Notes under the pieces: model-generated
Told to the model about the DNA's origin: nothing
Databases searched by the model: none
The model's input: only the letters and a program-made list of their open reading frames with translations
Source: Priestia aryabhattai B8W22
Lineage (GTDB): Bacteria > Bacillota > Bacilli > Bacillales > Bacillaceae_H
Assembly (NCBI RefSeq): GCF_000956595.1
Contig: NZ_JYOO01000014.1
Span: forward strand, 61,551 to 125,550
Direction: 5' to 3'
Length of the DNA stretch: 64,000 bases
In this document: positions 7,803 through 16,650 of the stretch, one piece after another
Numbering within the stretch: position 1 is the first letter of the stretch
Layout: each line of letters begins with the position of its first letter
Program-made: the position numbers and the translations under genes

Positions 7803-9146
7803 TTATTCGCTTACTGGTTTCTTGCGTAAAATAACTCCAGCTGTTAATACAGCTAACGAACCTAGTGCAATATAGATCACTGTTAGTGGGTTCATCGTTG
7901 ATTCAGATGCCCCGCCCATACCTGTTTTCGGCATATCTGTTGGCATAGCTGTTTCAGCAAACTTATCGGGGTTTTGTTTTACAATCGCTTCACCTAAAGC
8001 TTGGCCGACACCAAACATTAATTTATACCCTTCACGGTACGTATCATAACTTCCAGCGTAGTCACCGGATGCATATTGCTCAAATGTTTTAATAACCGTA
8101 TCTTCATGTGCTTTTATAGCTGCCTGTGCGTCTGCAGTTGGAAGGTTTCCATCTGTTGCTGTTCCTAAGAATGTACCAAATTCTTGCGCGAATTTATGGA
8201 GCTTGTCTTTTGCAGCTTTTTCTCCTGCTTCATCGCCTTTTACTTGTGCACTTACTAATTCAGCTTGGGCATTGATGTGATCTCCTTGCCAAATTTTTTC
8301 GAATTGTGCAGCTCCTTCATCGCCATATACTGAACCTATTGCAGCTTTAAAATCTGCTGTGTTAGCATTTTCTAACCAGCTAACATAGTCGTAATCTTTT
8401 GAACCGTTAAACCCTTTTTCCATTCCCATTGTTGCTAAAGCAAAATGTTCTGCTGCTAAGCTGTTTAATGAAGAACGTAAATCTGCTGCTGGTGTATCTA
8501 CTTTGGTATTGTCGAATTTATCGGGCATTTGCGTTACGATTGCATTTGATAACGCTTTACTAATGGCAAACATTTGCTGATATCCTTCACGGTATGTTTT
8601 AGCGGCCGCTTCATAGTCACCTGCTACATAATCTTCAAATGTTTCTTTTACTTGGTCTTCATGTACGCGAAGCGCTTCTTTTGCTGCATCTTCAGGTAGT
8701 TTGCCTTCTGTAGCAGTGCTTAGAAACTTAGCAAATTCATTCACGAATTGATTTACTTCTTTATCTACTTCAGCCATAGCTTCTTTGTCATTTTCTTTTG
8801 TTGCTTTTACAAAATCATCTGTATAATTATTATGTTCTCTAAAAATTCGTTCAAATTCAGCTGCTCCTTTATCACCATAGACAGACGCAATAGCAGGCTC
8901 CATGTCAACGGCATTTTGGTCCAATGCTTTAAACGCAGCGTCAGCATCTTTAGAACCGTCATAGGCTGTTGTCATAGCGGCAACTGCAAGCGTAAAGTGT
9001 TCAGATAATAAGTAGTCTAAGTTCGCTCGTAGATCTGAAGCTTTTGTTACTGCCGTTGGTTTCGCTTCCTCTGCATTTGCAATAGTCGGCATCAATAGTG
9101 AAGCTCCTAGTACAGGGATTAATAATTTTTTACTTAATTTCATCAT
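7803..9146 (-). CDS. Cell-wall-anchored protein with two His-containing helical repeats
   Basis: 447 residues. Signal peptide 1-25 (cut after ANA). Two homologous domains follow, about 38-212 and 222-396. Each has EHFxLA (His50/His234), SVYGDxGAAxFE, a second His (105/290), xHEDxVxxTFExY (His162/His347) and TYREGYxxMF. The three His recur with a spacing of 184-185 residues, so they are probably functional, perhaps metal ligands in a helical bundle (inference). The C-terminus is a sorting signal: MPKTG (405-409), a hydrophobic span (about 420-441) and RKK. M instead of L at the first sorting position fits a dedicated sortase, which lies next door. I do not recognise a named family. Confidence 0.8.
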   Translation of the reverse strand: MMKLSKKLLIPVLGASLLMPTIANAEEAKPTAVTKASDLRANLDYLLSEHFTLAVAAMTTAYDGSKDADAAFKALDQNAVDMEPAIASVYGDKGAAEFERIFREHNNYTDDFVKATKENDKEAMAEVDKEVNQFVNEFAKFLSTATEGKLPEDAAKEALRVHEDQVKETFEDYVAGDYEAAAKTYREGYQQMFAISKALSNAIVTQMPDKFDNTKVDTPAADLRSSLNSLAAEHFALATMGMEKGFNGSKDYDYVSWLENANTADFKAAIGSVYGDEGAAQFEKIWQGDHINAQAELVSAQVKGDEAGEKAAKDKLHKFAQEFGTFLGTATDGNLPTADAQAAIKAHEDTVIKTFEQYASGDYAGSYDTYREGYKLMFGVGQALGEAIVKQNPDKFAETAMPTDMPKTGMGGASESTMNPLTVIYIALGSLAVLTAGVILRKKPVSE

Positions 9147-9272
9147 TTTCCACTCTCCTCATTTTTAGTTGATGTACGCCACTTTTTTCATTCTTACTAC
9201 ATCTTAAATCACAAAATAGATTGAACATTTTGAATATTATATACATTAAACCTTCATGTTCCCTCACATTTA

Positions 9273-9530
9273 ATGATCCTTTTTAGGAAGTACTCTCTTT
9301 CTATCTACTAAACGATTGCTGAGTGACGTTGGATCACTCTTTTTGAAAAAATTTTTAATGTCATTTTCGTGAAGAATTCCTTCCCTTTCTACTTATCTAA
9401 CGAACGTTTTGTTCAGCTAGATCACTTTTTAAAAAAGTTTTTAACCGCCTTTTTTCAAGAAGTACTTCCTTTTCTACTTACCTAACGATCACCTTATTCT
9501 GTTGGATCACTTTTTACAAAATTATTTTAA
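9273..9530. repeat. Three tandem imperfect 86-bp repeats
   Basis: Copies at 9273-9358, 9359-9444 and 9445-9530. Each has, in order, GAAGTACT/GAATTCC, CTTTCTAC(T)TA, CTAACGA, a TGGATCACT/TAGATCACT block, an A/T run, and ends in TTTTAA. They lie upstream of the surface protein gene and downstream of the epoxide hydrolase terminator. No open frame runs through them. Confidence 0.8.
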
Positions 9531-9536
9531 ATTCAA

Positions 9537-9578
9537 AAGAAAAAGAAAGGTTTCTAGAGGAAACCTTTCTTTTTCTTT
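9537..9578 (-). terminator. Terminator of the epoxide hydrolase gene
   Basis: Perfect stem AAAAAGAAAGGTTTC / GAAACCTTTCTTTTT with a TAGAG-like loop, adjacent to the stop codon. Confidence 0.85.
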
Positions 9579-10442
9579 TTACTTATTTAAAAAATTCCAC
9601 ATCACGTCGTTTACTTCTTGAGGCTTTTCATGCTGAGGGGCATGAGATGCTTCAGCTAATCGGTGAACAGATATGTTTGGCACATATTCTTCAATACCAT
9701 CTAAGTTTTCAGGCATAAAAGTAGGATCTTGATTTCCCCAAATAATTTGTACTGGGATGTTTAACACTTCTTCTTCTAACGGAAACAAAGATTTTCTTTG
9801 AAGGTCTTCTTTCGTGAAAATCTTTAAATTGCGGTAATAACTTAGCATTGACAGCACAGAGCCATTTTCCCAAGAGTTCATGTATGCTTGAACATCATTA
9901 GCTGTTAGGTATCCTTTTTTTACACCTGGGTCGATCACAAGCTTACGCAAACCTGAGAAGTTGTCTCGTTCCATATAGTCCTGTGCTTCTTGTTTTTGAA
10001 ACCATTTCATATACTCACTTGCTTTTTGCTGATTTTTATTTGTTCGAAGCTCACGCATAAAGGTATAAGGGTGCGGACCGTTAAAAGCAATTAATTTTTG
10101 TACATATTCAGGATAGCGATAAGCGAATGTCCATCCGATTCCTGCTCCCCAGTCGTGTACAACTAGCGTGCAGGAGCTATATCCTAGGCTTTCAATCCCT
10201 TGGCGAATATCTTCTACTAATACATCAATCTCGTATGATTCTAGTCCGCTTGGCTTTTCAGATAAGTTATATCCTCTTAAATCCAAAGCAACTGTGTGAA
10301 AATCATTAGAAAATTCATCTATCTGGTGTCGCCAAATATGCGAAAAGTCAGGAAACCCATGAAGAAATAGCATAAGCTCTCCTTGTCCCTTGCTTATGTA
10401 GTGCAAATTAACGCCGTTTACGTTTATATATTGTTCACTCAT
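9579..10442 (-). CDS. Epoxide hydrolase (alpha/beta hydrolase fold)
   Basis: 287 residues, soluble. It opens epoxides to vicinal diols through an Asp nucleophile. Visible residues are the oxyanion motif HGFP (29-32), nucleophile Asp97 in VVHDWG, cap tyrosines Tyr144 and Tyr203, acid Asp239 in GNQDP and base His267 in SHAPQ. This set and numbering match what I recall of the characterised B. megaterium epoxide hydrolase. Asp rather than Ser at the nucleophile excludes an ordinary esterase; a haloalkane dehalogenase is less likely because of the paired cap tyrosines. It is a single gene with its own terminator. The natural substrate is unknown. Confidence 0.9.
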   Translation of the reverse strand: MSEQYINVNGVNLHYISKGQGELMLFLHGFPDFSHIWRHQIDEFSNDFHTVALDLRGYNLSEKPSGLESYEIDVLVEDIRQGIESLGYSSCTLVVHDWGAGIGWTFAYRYPEYVQKLIAFNGPHPYTFMRELRTNKNQQKASEYMKWFQKQEAQDYMERDNFSGLRKLVIDPGVKKGYLTANDVQAYMNSWENGSVLSMLSYYRNLKIFTKEDLQRKSLFPLEEEVLNIPVQIIWGNQDPTFMPENLDGIEEYVPNISVHRLAEASHAPQHEKPQEVNDVMWNFLNK

Positions 10443-10592
10443 TGTTCATTTCCTCCTTTATAAGTAGCTGTAGAGCAGTATAACGCTGTAAAAAATGAAC
10501 GTCAATTCATTTGCTTCGTTCACTTCTTTTTAGTTCCTTTTATGAATATAGTTAATTATTTAGAGTGGATCTTTTTGAAGGAGTGATTAACA

Positions 10593-10745
10593 GTGGCTCA
10601 TATCTATTCAAAGGGCTGGTTTATTCAGCAGTTAAAAGCGGTCAATATCTCTAAAATTGATGGAAGAAAGCTAGAAAGTTATAAAACCTACATTCTTCGC
10701 AATTTATATGCTGAGCTTATAGAACAAGGTAAAATCAACGGCTAA
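10593..10745 (+). CDS. Small DUF2639/YflJ-like protein
   Basis: A 50-residue frame starting with GTG and preceded by AAGGAG at a good distance (10578-10583). The product runs from [15 protein letters not shown] to LIEQGKING. The KGWFIQQLK and [16 protein letters not shown] blocks match my memory of the short Bacillus family DUF2639 (YflJ), whose function is not known. It is basic, with no signal peptide. Its TAA overlaps the left end of a repeat element, and a minus-strand gene converges from the other side. Confidence 0.65.
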   Translation: MAHIYSKGWFIQQLKAVNISKIDGRKLESYKTYILRNLYAELIEQGKING

Positions 10746-11043
10746 AAGAGGTTGAGACATAACGAAATGAATCCCATCTAAAGATGAACAAATGGGATAT
10801 ATGAGCTGAACTGCTTGAGACACCGCAGTTGATTTCCGTGCAAGGCTTCGCTTTCTGCGGGGTCTCACCTGTTCCGCTTTTCCCGCAGGAGTCTTCGTCT
10901 TGCCCTCTAATCAACTGCTAGAAAGATTTACACACATGAAATCTACGTTTGTCCTAACAAAAAAACGAACCACTAATCAAAAGTTTTGATCAATGGTTCG
11001 TTTTACATTTCGTCTAAACTATTTTTGTCCCAGCCTCTTTTTT
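10744..11043 (+). repeat. Intergenic element copy 1 (about 300 bp)
   Basis: Left end AAAAGAGGTTGAGACATAAC; right end TTTTTGTCCCAGCCTCTTTT, which is the near-exact reverse complement. Inside is a GC-rich module framed by GCAGTTGATT / AATCAACTGC, and a hairpin AAACGAACC / GGTTCGTTTT that makes a terminator for the minus-strand gene to the right. It fills the whole space between two converging stop codons. Confidence 0.85.
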
Positions 11044-11976
11044 TTACAGCGATTGCTCAATAAAAGATAATACGCGCTTTACATATTCTTTTTTGTATAC
11101 GTGATAATTTTGAACGTGTTCTGCTTTCTTAGTTTTCCAGAAGTGAAAAGCATCCGGGTGTGTTTTAGCCATTTTTTCGCTTTCAGTGTAAGGAATTTTT
11201 GTATCTCCTGTGCTGTGTATAAATAAAATGGGTCGAGGGTAAATATGCTCGACTGCTTTAATAGGACTAGCTTCAGCAGGATTTGCATCTGCAATAACAG
11301 GAAGAATAGCAATGGTTAGCGGTGTAAACGGAAAGTTTGGTAAATGAGACCATACAGATAGATTTTCTTTTAAATAAGAGGTTAAATCACTAAAAGGACT
11401 ATCAGCTACCACTGCTTTTACGTCTTTATCTTGAGAAGCCGCTAATAAAGAAGTGGCTGCTCCCATTGAAATGCCGTAGAGCACAATTGGCTCTTTTGTT
11501 GTTTCTTTCATTTTCTGAATAACGCCTAATAAATCGAGCTGTTCTTTTACACCAATCGTCGTTTGATTTCCTTCTGAGTCTCCTGAATCTCTAAAGTCAA
11601 ACATGACTACTCGATATCCCGCTTTTACAAATTCTTTACTCAGCGGCAGAAAGCCAGCTCCTTGTGCTTCACGGTTATTTCCGTATCCATGTGACATAAT
11701 AATGGTCGCTTTTGGCTGTTCTTTTGGTTCAATCATCCATCCTTTTAAATGGGTTATTCCGTCTTTGCTTAAAAACACTTGATTGCTATAGTGCATGCCG
11801 TAATCACCAGGATTTTTCACAGCAGGATTTTTATCTAATTTTGTCAGGCTTATGCCTACATAAAGAGAAATTGCCGTACAAAGTACCAAACAAAGAATAG
11901 CAAAGGATATCAGGCTGATCCATATTGTTTTTTTCTTTTTTCCTGTATTTGTCTGTCGATTTAGAACTGGAGTCAA
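11044..11976 (-). CDS. Membrane-anchored alpha/beta hydrolase
   Basis: 310 residues. One N-terminal membrane segment (about 18-44) and an extracytoplasmic hydrolase domain. The nucleophile elbow is GISMGA with Ser170; an HG oxyanion motif lies at SHGYG (95-99), the acid is probably in HSTGDTKIP and the base His in KKAEHVQNY. The organisation resembles the B. subtilis YqkD-type serine hydrolases. The start is TTG, preceded by AAGGAGGAACGAGC. Transcription probably ends in the hairpin of the adjoining repeat element. The substrate is unknown; an esterase or acylhydrolase role is likely. Confidence 0.78.
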   Translation of the reverse strand: MTPVLNRQTNTGKKKKTIWISLISFAILCLVLCTAISLYVGISLTKLDKNPAVKNPGDYGMHYSNQVFLSKDGITHLKGWMIEPKEQPKATIIMSHGYGNNREAQGAGFLPLSKEFVKAGYRVVMFDFRDSGDSEGNQTTIGVKEQLDLLGVIQKMKETTKEPIVLYGISMGAATSLLAASQDKDVKAVVADSPFSDLTSYLKENLSVWSHLPNFPFTPLTIAILPVIADANPAEASPIKAVEHIYPRPILFIHSTGDTKIPYTESEKMAKTHPDAFHFWKTKKAEHVQNYHVYKKEYVKRVLSFIEQSL

Positions 11977-12036
11977 GCTCGTTCCTCCTTTTTATCTAAG
12001 ATCATCTTTCCTATTCTTATTGCTGTTTCCCTTTTT

Positions 12037-12546
12037 TCATTTTAAAGCTAGCCCATCTATTTTATGAATAAAATTCGTTTTATTTTCCACATATTTTTCT
12101 GGTTCAAAGCGATAGCGATGCGCTAGTTCTATTTTCAACGTTTCGTATTCTTTTGCTGCATCAGGGTGAGTACGCAGATAATCTCGAAACCATATATGCC
12201 GATTAATTTCTGGGTGGCCTTTTTCATACATATGAACATGATGCGTTCTTTCATTTCCGCCTTTTTGGAAGTATCGTCTTCCTTTTATGCCGTTTTCACC
12301 TTTCGCTTCGTAACCAAGCTGTTCCATCTTCTGATTATATGTATCTACTTTTTTTATATCTTTCACTTCAATAAGTAAATCAATAATCGGTTTTGCACTT
12401 AAACCGGGAACAGCAGTGCTTCCGATATGATGAATCTTTAAAACTTGAGCTGGCATTATAGTTGTTAAGGTGGAAGCTTCTTTTGTAAATTCCTTTTCCC
12501 ACGCGATATTATAGGGTGTCAGCTGAATTTCTCTTACAGACTTCAT
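12037..12546 (-). CDS. GrpB family protein (nucleotidyltransferase-like)
   Basis: 169 residues from the ATG that lies 8 nt after GAGGAGG; a longer frame from a TTG would put that ribosome binding site inside the gene. The sequence is typical of the GrpB/UPF0157 family, which has a nucleotidyltransferase fold: IHHIGSTAVPGLSAKPIIDLLIEV holds the GS...D.D-like core, and ERTHHVHMYEKGHPEINRHIWFRDYLR is the family hallmark. The biochemical role of the family is not settled. It follows the hydrolase upstream region without clear operon linkage and has a strong hairpin on its 5' side. Confidence 0.85.
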   Translation of the reverse strand: MKSVREIQLTPYNIAWEKEFTKEASTLTTIMPAQVLKIHHIGSTAVPGLSAKPIIDLLIEVKDIKKVDTYNQKMEQLGYEAKGENGIKGRRYFQKGGNERTHHVHMYEKGHPEINRHIWFRDYLRTHPDAAKEYETLKIELAHRYRFEPEKYVENKTNFIHKIDGLALK

Positions 12547-12569
12547 CTTCAATTCCTCCTCTTGCAACG

Positions 12570-12613
12570 AAAAAACTGCTGATTATAGAATAGCCTATAA
12601 TCAGCAGTTTTTC
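12570..12613 (-). terminator. Terminator of the acyl-CoA dehydrogenase gene
   Basis: Perfect stem AAAACTGCTGATTATA / TATAATCAGCAGTTTT with an 8-nt loop and T runs on both strands. Confidence 0.85.
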
Positions 12614-12649
12614 ATCATTTAACATGTTATTAAGACGTATGAAGCGCTT

Positions 12650-13795
12650 TTATCTAGTAAAGGCCTGCTTCGCTAAGTTAATAATCGTCATATCATCCAT
12701 TGGAGGGTTATGAAGGCCGGCACGCACATCTCTATAATACCTCTGTAGGGGATTTCTGCGCTGTAAGCTTCGTGCCCCGACTATGCGCATTGCTTTGTCA
12801 ACGACAGTACAAGCACTATTAGTCACCACGTGTTTGACAGCTGCTAGCTCTCCCGCTAATGCTGCTCGGTCGTTGGTCTCATCCCATTTGCTTGCCACGC
12901 TGTACATAAAGTGACGCGCCTGCATAAGTTCAAGTTCCATCTCTCCGACTAAACGCTGCACATTTGGCAATTCGCTAATCGTTCCTTCAATACTATTAGG
13001 AGAATATTCTTTAGCAAATGCAACAGCATAATCTCTTGCTGCGATGGCTGTACCCATGTAGCAAGCTGGTATATGAAGCAGCCAGCCGCTTGGCTCATTC
13101 TTTTTAAAGCCACCTAGGCGTTCAACAAGAAAATCGTGTTCAATATAGACATTTTCTAGCACAAGGTCGTGACTTCCTGTCCCGCGCATTGCAATCATAT
13201 CCCATGTTTCTTCTATTGAAAGTCCGCTTGTTTCACGAGGAATTAAAAATAAGCCGATCTCTTCTTCTCCTTCGATGCTGGCTTTTACCAAAAAGTAATT
13301 TAAGACTGGAGACATTGTAGTAAATGTTTTTCGACCATTGATTTGCCAGCCTTTTTTTGTTTTTACGGCTGTCGTTTCAGGTTTTCCTCCTCGAGTAGGA
13401 CTTCCTGTCTTCGGTTCAGTAGCAGCGGTGTTAATAAGTGCACCTTTTTCTATTTCTTTAAAAATAAAATCGAGCATTTGCTGATTCCAAGGCTGTTTTT
13501 CACGTAAATCCATTGTAATTCCCATATGCCATCCAATACTAAGAGCCGTAGAAGCGTCTCCTTGAGCAATTAATTCTTGAAATAATAAAAAATCATAAAG
13601 GCGTAATTCATCTCCGCCATATTTGCTTTCGAGAGAAAGACGTGTGTAGCCCGCTTCTTGTAACTCTTGAATATTTTCAAACGGAAACGTACCTTCTTCA
13701 TCTATTTTAAAAGCTCGTTTCTTAAATTTTTCGACTAGAGGCAGCAGTTTTTCATACGTATCCTTTTGGTTTTTATTTACAAATGAAACACTCAT
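12650..13795 (-). CDS. Acyl-CoA dehydrogenase family flavoprotein
   Basis: About 381 residues, the normal length for this FAD family. N-terminal helical domain with ELQEAGYTRLSLESKYGG, a middle beta domain with AATEPKTGSPTRGG and WQINGRKTFTT, and a C-terminal helical domain with MRIVGARSLQRRNPLQRYYRDVRAG. It resembles B. subtilis YdbM. The usual catalytic Glu is not obvious by eye, so a monooxygenase-like or desulfurisation-type member is possible. I place the start at the ATG encoding MSVSF, 9 nt after AAAGGAG; an ATG three codons earlier abuts the ribosome binding site. It is a single gene. Confidence 0.82.
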   Translation of the reverse strand: MSVSFVNKNQKDTYEKLLPLVEKFKKRAFKIDEEGTFPFENIQELQEAGYTRLSLESKYGGDELRLYDFLLFQELIAQGDASTALSIGWHMGITMDLREKQPWNQQMLDFIFKEIEKGALINTAATEPKTGSPTRGGKPETTAVKTKKGWQINGRKTFTTMSPVLNYFLVKASIEGEEEIGLFLIPRETSGLSIEETWDMIAMRGTGSHDLVLENVYIEHDFLVERLGGFKKNEPSGWLLHIPACYMGTAIAARDYAVAFAKEYSPNSIEGTISELPNVQRLVGEMELELMQARHFMYSVASKWDETNDRAALAGELAAVKHVVTNSACTVVDKAMRIVGARSLQRRNPLQRYYRDVRAGLHNPPMDDMTIINLAKQAFTR

Positions 13796-13993
13796 TTGCT
13801 TCATCTCCTTTTTATATGACAGAGTGTCCCTATCGGATTAATATATAGTTTTTATCATAGCACATCTCACTCTTACTGTGCATGTTTGGTGTGTTTATCT
13901 TTCTCGTTCGATTTACTATTTTTCCAATTTAATGGTCTTTTTTACCTATGCGTTCCATACATTTAATGGAATAAAAAGAAAGGGATGGTGTGA

Positions 13994-15199
13994 ATGAATC
14001 AATGTCCAAAATGCGGGGCCAGTGCAAGCAAAGACCAATCATTTTGCAATAACTGCGGCTTTTCTTTCACGGTGTCGCCGGCTGCAGCTAAGCATAAAAA
14101 GGGCTGGTATATTGGCGGGGGTATTGTGCTTATACTCATTTTAACTTTTGTATGGTATAATCTGTTCGCTAGCTCAGAAGAAAAAACGGCTGACCGCTTT
14201 GTTGAGGCATTAGAATCGAAAGATACAGCTGTGTTAAGAGAGTTATTAGACTCTTCACAGTCTAATATAGTTATCAGTGACACATCTATTCAAGCACTGT
14301 TGGATGCAACTTCCGATGGTTCTATTTTACGAGACGTTGAAAATGACTTAAAAAATAAAACGAGTATCTATTTTACAATAAAAGAACAGAAACATTCATT
14401 ATTCTTCAAAAAACAGTATGCGGTCGTTCCTTCACCTTATTACATCTCCCTCACTACGCCAGAAGATGCAACGATTACAGTTAACGACACAAAACAATCG
14501 ATATCCAAAAATCAAACGCAAAAAATAGGTCCTTTCATGATTGGAAATTATTCGCTTACTGCTTTTTATGAAAGCTCTTATGGAAAACTTACAGATCAAA
14601 CTACTGTAAATTTTCATCGGCAAAAAGAAGAAAATATATCTCTTGTATTTAAAGGCGCTTACGTTACAATCTCATCGAATAGAGATGACGCTATTTTATT
14701 TATAAACGGAAAAAGCACGGGACTGCAGGTGAATAGCTCATCACAAATTGGTCCTGTTGCTACGGATGGAAGCGTCACTGTTCATGCAGAAGTGCAAAAA
14801 GACGGCACCACGTTCAAAAGCAGTCCCTACACTATTCAAAGTGAAGAAAGCATTACGTTGAATATACAAACACCGCCTGCTGAAAAAGAAAAAACCGTCA
14901 TAAAAGAACGGGAAGTGATCGTGCCTGGCCCGCGCTCTTATGCTACCTCAAGTTCTTTTATTCTTCCTGGTTCGGATTCTTACAAATTAAGTTATGGTGA
15001 TATTAGCAGCTTGAGCTCGGGGGAACTAAGGCTAGCTCGGAATGAAATCTATGCGCGGCATGGGTATGTATTTAAATCGAAAGATCTTCAAGCCTATTTT
15101 TATGGAAAGTCGTGGTATACGCCTGATTCATCATTTAGAGACTCCTACTTATCAAGCGTTGAAAAATATAACGTTGATTTTATCAAATCATATGAATAA
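13994..15199 (+). CDS. TcaA-like zinc-ribbon membrane protein with YARHG domain
   Basis: 401 residues. An N-terminal zinc ribbon (Cys4, Cys7, Cys18, Cys21) is in the cytoplasm, followed by one membrane segment (about 38-60) and a long extracellular part with repeated beta domains of the TcaA type (about 65-290, including ITVNDTKQSI and ILFINGKSTG). After a charged linker, the C-terminus is a YARHG domain (EIYARHG at 351-357, then FKSKDLQAYF and SWYTP). The plan matches S. aureus TcaA and B. subtilis YvbJ, envelope proteins linked to glycopeptide response in staphylococci. It is transcribed alone, with a terminator just after the stop. Confidence 0.82.
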   Translation: MNQCPKCGASASKDQSFCNNCGFSFTVSPAAAKHKKGWYIGGGIVLILILTFVWYNLFASSEEKTADRFVEALESKDTAVLRELLDSSQSNIVISDTSIQALLDATSDGSILRDVENDLKNKTSIYFTIKEQKHSLFFKKQYAVVPSPYYISLTTPEDATITVNDTKQSISKNQTQKIGPFMIGNYSLTAFYESSYGKLTDQTTVNFHRQKEENISLVFKGAYVTISSNRDDAILFINGKSTGLQVNSSSQIGPVATDGSVTVHAEVQKDGTTFKSSPYTIQSEESITLNIQTPPAEKEKTVIKEREVIVPGPRSYATSSSFILPGSDSYKLSYGDISSLSSGELRLARNEIYARHGYVFKSKDLQAYFYGKSWYTPDSSFRDSYLSSVEKYNVDFIKSYE

Positions 15200-15203
15200 A
15201 GTG

Positions 15204-15235
15204 AACTCCCCTTTTACACAGGGGAGTTTTTTGAT
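15204..15235 (+). terminator. Terminator of the TcaA-like gene
   Basis: Stem AACTCCCC / GGGGAGTT with a 9-nt loop followed by TTTTTT. Confidence 0.85.
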
Positions 15236-15381
15236 TGAAGCAAGTGCTTACTCCTACGTTTTTAACTTACCATGATTTCTGTACACGTTAATAAATTTCT
15301 TATAGCCCTTTTCATTCTTTTCACTGTAAAATATAAAATAGATGTACATAAACTTAATACACGCATAAGGAGAGATGGACA

Positions 15382-16161
15382 ATGAATGGAATTGGACGAC
15401 TTCCACAAAAGCTTAATGGACATTTGATTTTAGAAAATATTCAAGAAACCATGATCATTGCGGATAAAGACCATCGTGTGCAGTGGATGAATGCAAGAGC
15501 AATTGAAACACTCCAAGCAGTACTCCCAATCTACCATTTATATCATGTTGAGGAGTTAATTGGAAAGCATATGGATTTCTTTCATTCCAATTCTGAAGAA
15601 GCAAAAAAATTACTCACCTCTCTTCATACCACTTACCGAACGCGTATAACGATTGGAACTCAATACGTAGCGGAAGCCGTGATTCACCCCATTGATACAA
15701 AAGACGGTGAGCGTTATGGCTACTTGCTTATGTTATTAGACTTTACTGATCAAGCAGAAGCAGAGCTTGAAAAAGAACGGTTAATTGAGGACTTATCTAC
15801 CCCTTTATTAAAGATATGGGACGAGGTTTTAGCTGTGCCGATTACCGGTAAGATGAATATAGAACGTGGAAAGAAGCTGACTGAAACGGTGTTAGAGGCA
15901 GTTGTAAAAGAACAGGCGCGCTATTTGCTTATTGATTTGTCTTCCCTTCATTCGTTAGATGAAGAACACGGTTATTATATTAATACTCTTCATGATGCCT
16001 TGCGGTTGATTGGTACCACTTGCCTTATTGTTGGTCTGTCTTCAAAAATGGCTCTGTCGCTTGTAGACTCTCAGTTTAATTGGCGGACGTTTTCCACTGT
16101 CCAACAAAGCATCTCTTACATTTTAGAAAAAAAGAATTGTCGTATTGCACCTATTTCATAA
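15382..16161 (+). CDS. PAS-STAS domain protein (RsbR-like)
   Basis: 259 residues, soluble. Residues about 18-130 form a PAS sensor domain (MIIADKDHRVQWMNARA, then VEELIGKHMDFF and YLLMLLDFT). A short linker helix leads to a STAS domain (about 140-255: STPLLKIWDEVLAVPITGKMN ... YLLIDLSSLHSLDEEHG). This plan is that of RsbR-type stressosome proteins and their paralogues, in which the STAS part is phosphorylated by RsbT-like kinases. No kinase or phosphatase partner is adjacent. The start has AAGGAGAG upstream. The signal sensed cannot be read from the sequence. Confidence 0.8.
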   Translation: MNGIGRLPQKLNGHLILENIQETMIIADKDHRVQWMNARAIETLQAVLPIYHLYHVEELIGKHMDFFHSNSEEAKKLLTSLHTTYRTRITIGTQYVAEAVIHPIDTKDGERYGYLLMLLDFTDQAEAELEKERLIEDLSTPLLKIWDEVLAVPITGKMNIERGKKLTETVLEAVVKEQARYLLIDLSSLHSLDEEHGYYINTLHDALRLIGTTCLIVGLSSKMALSLVDSQFNWRTFSTVQQSISYILEKKNCRIAPIS

Positions 16162-16189
16162 GCCCATCATATCATTAAGTAATCCTCTC

Positions 16190-16228
16190 TCAATCGCTTT
16201 TTCCTTCAATCGGAAAAGGCGATTTTAG
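16190..16228 (+). terminator. Terminator of the PAS-STAS gene
   Basis: Stem AATCGCTTTTTCC / GGAAAAGGCGATT (one wobble) followed by TTTAG; it separates this gene from the spore cluster. Confidence 0.65.
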
Positions 16229-16243
16229 TTATGAGGAATTGTG

Positions 16244-16272
16244 AACGTTTAGGCACTTATCATCATAGGATA
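16244..16272 (+). promoter_or_regulatory. Probable SigK promoter of the spore cluster
   Basis: -10 CATAGGATA (16264-16272) fits CATANNNTA, and AAC (16244-16246) lies 17 nt upstream, as expected for SigK. The product of the first gene (GerPA/PF family) supports mother-cell expression, since B. subtilis gerP is SigK-dependent. Confidence 0.55.
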
Positions 16273-16304
16273 CATTAATCAACCATAGAAAAGGGTGAGA
16301 GCGT

Positions 16305-16547
16305 ATGCCAAGTGTTATTAATATTTATAATTTAAAGATCAACAGTATCTCAAGCAACGGTTCTGTCAACATTGGCGAAGCACTCCATAACAGTCACACG
16401 GCTCATTCGAAATCCACTGGTACGAACTCTTCTTATGGCGATGTCTCACCTGCTTCCTCGAAAATGCGAAACATTTATATCGATCCTGATACAAATGACC
16501 AAACAGATATTGCGAACGTTGATCATGTCAATGGTTATCAGCAGTGA
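16305..16547 (+). CDS. GerPA/GerPF family spore protein, copy 1
   Basis: 80 residues. It has the family pattern: a short hydrophobic N-terminus (INIYNLKINSISSNGSVNIGEAL), a Ser/Thr/Gly/Asn-rich middle (NSHTAHSKSTGTNSSYGD) and an Asp-rich end (IDPDTNDQTDIAN). GerP proteins are made in the mother cell and help small germinants pass the spore coat. This is the first gene after a SigK-like promoter and precedes a paralogue and two Hsp20 genes. It resembles B. subtilis YpzD more than a member of the classic gerPABCDEF operon (recollection). Confidence 0.8.
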   Translation: MPSVINIYNLKINSISSNGSVNIGEALHNSHTAHSKSTGTNSSYGDVSPASSKMRNIYIDPDTNDQTDIANVDHVNGYQQ

Positions 16548-16650
16548 TATAGGGCAATGCTTGTCAACAGCATGACGACGAACGGTGAATACATTCTCTC
16601 TTAAAGCGATAGTTAGAGCGGAATGAATAAAAACAGTAAGGAGTCTCTTT

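Noticed and set aside
9273..9530. 86-bp repeats as a CRISPR array
   Set aside because: Repeat units are long, imperfect and directly adjacent, with no unique spacers and no cas genes.
15042..15275. 77-residue plus-strand frame at the end of the TcaA-like gene
   Set aside because: It overlaps the YARHG-coding region and the terminator in a different frame.
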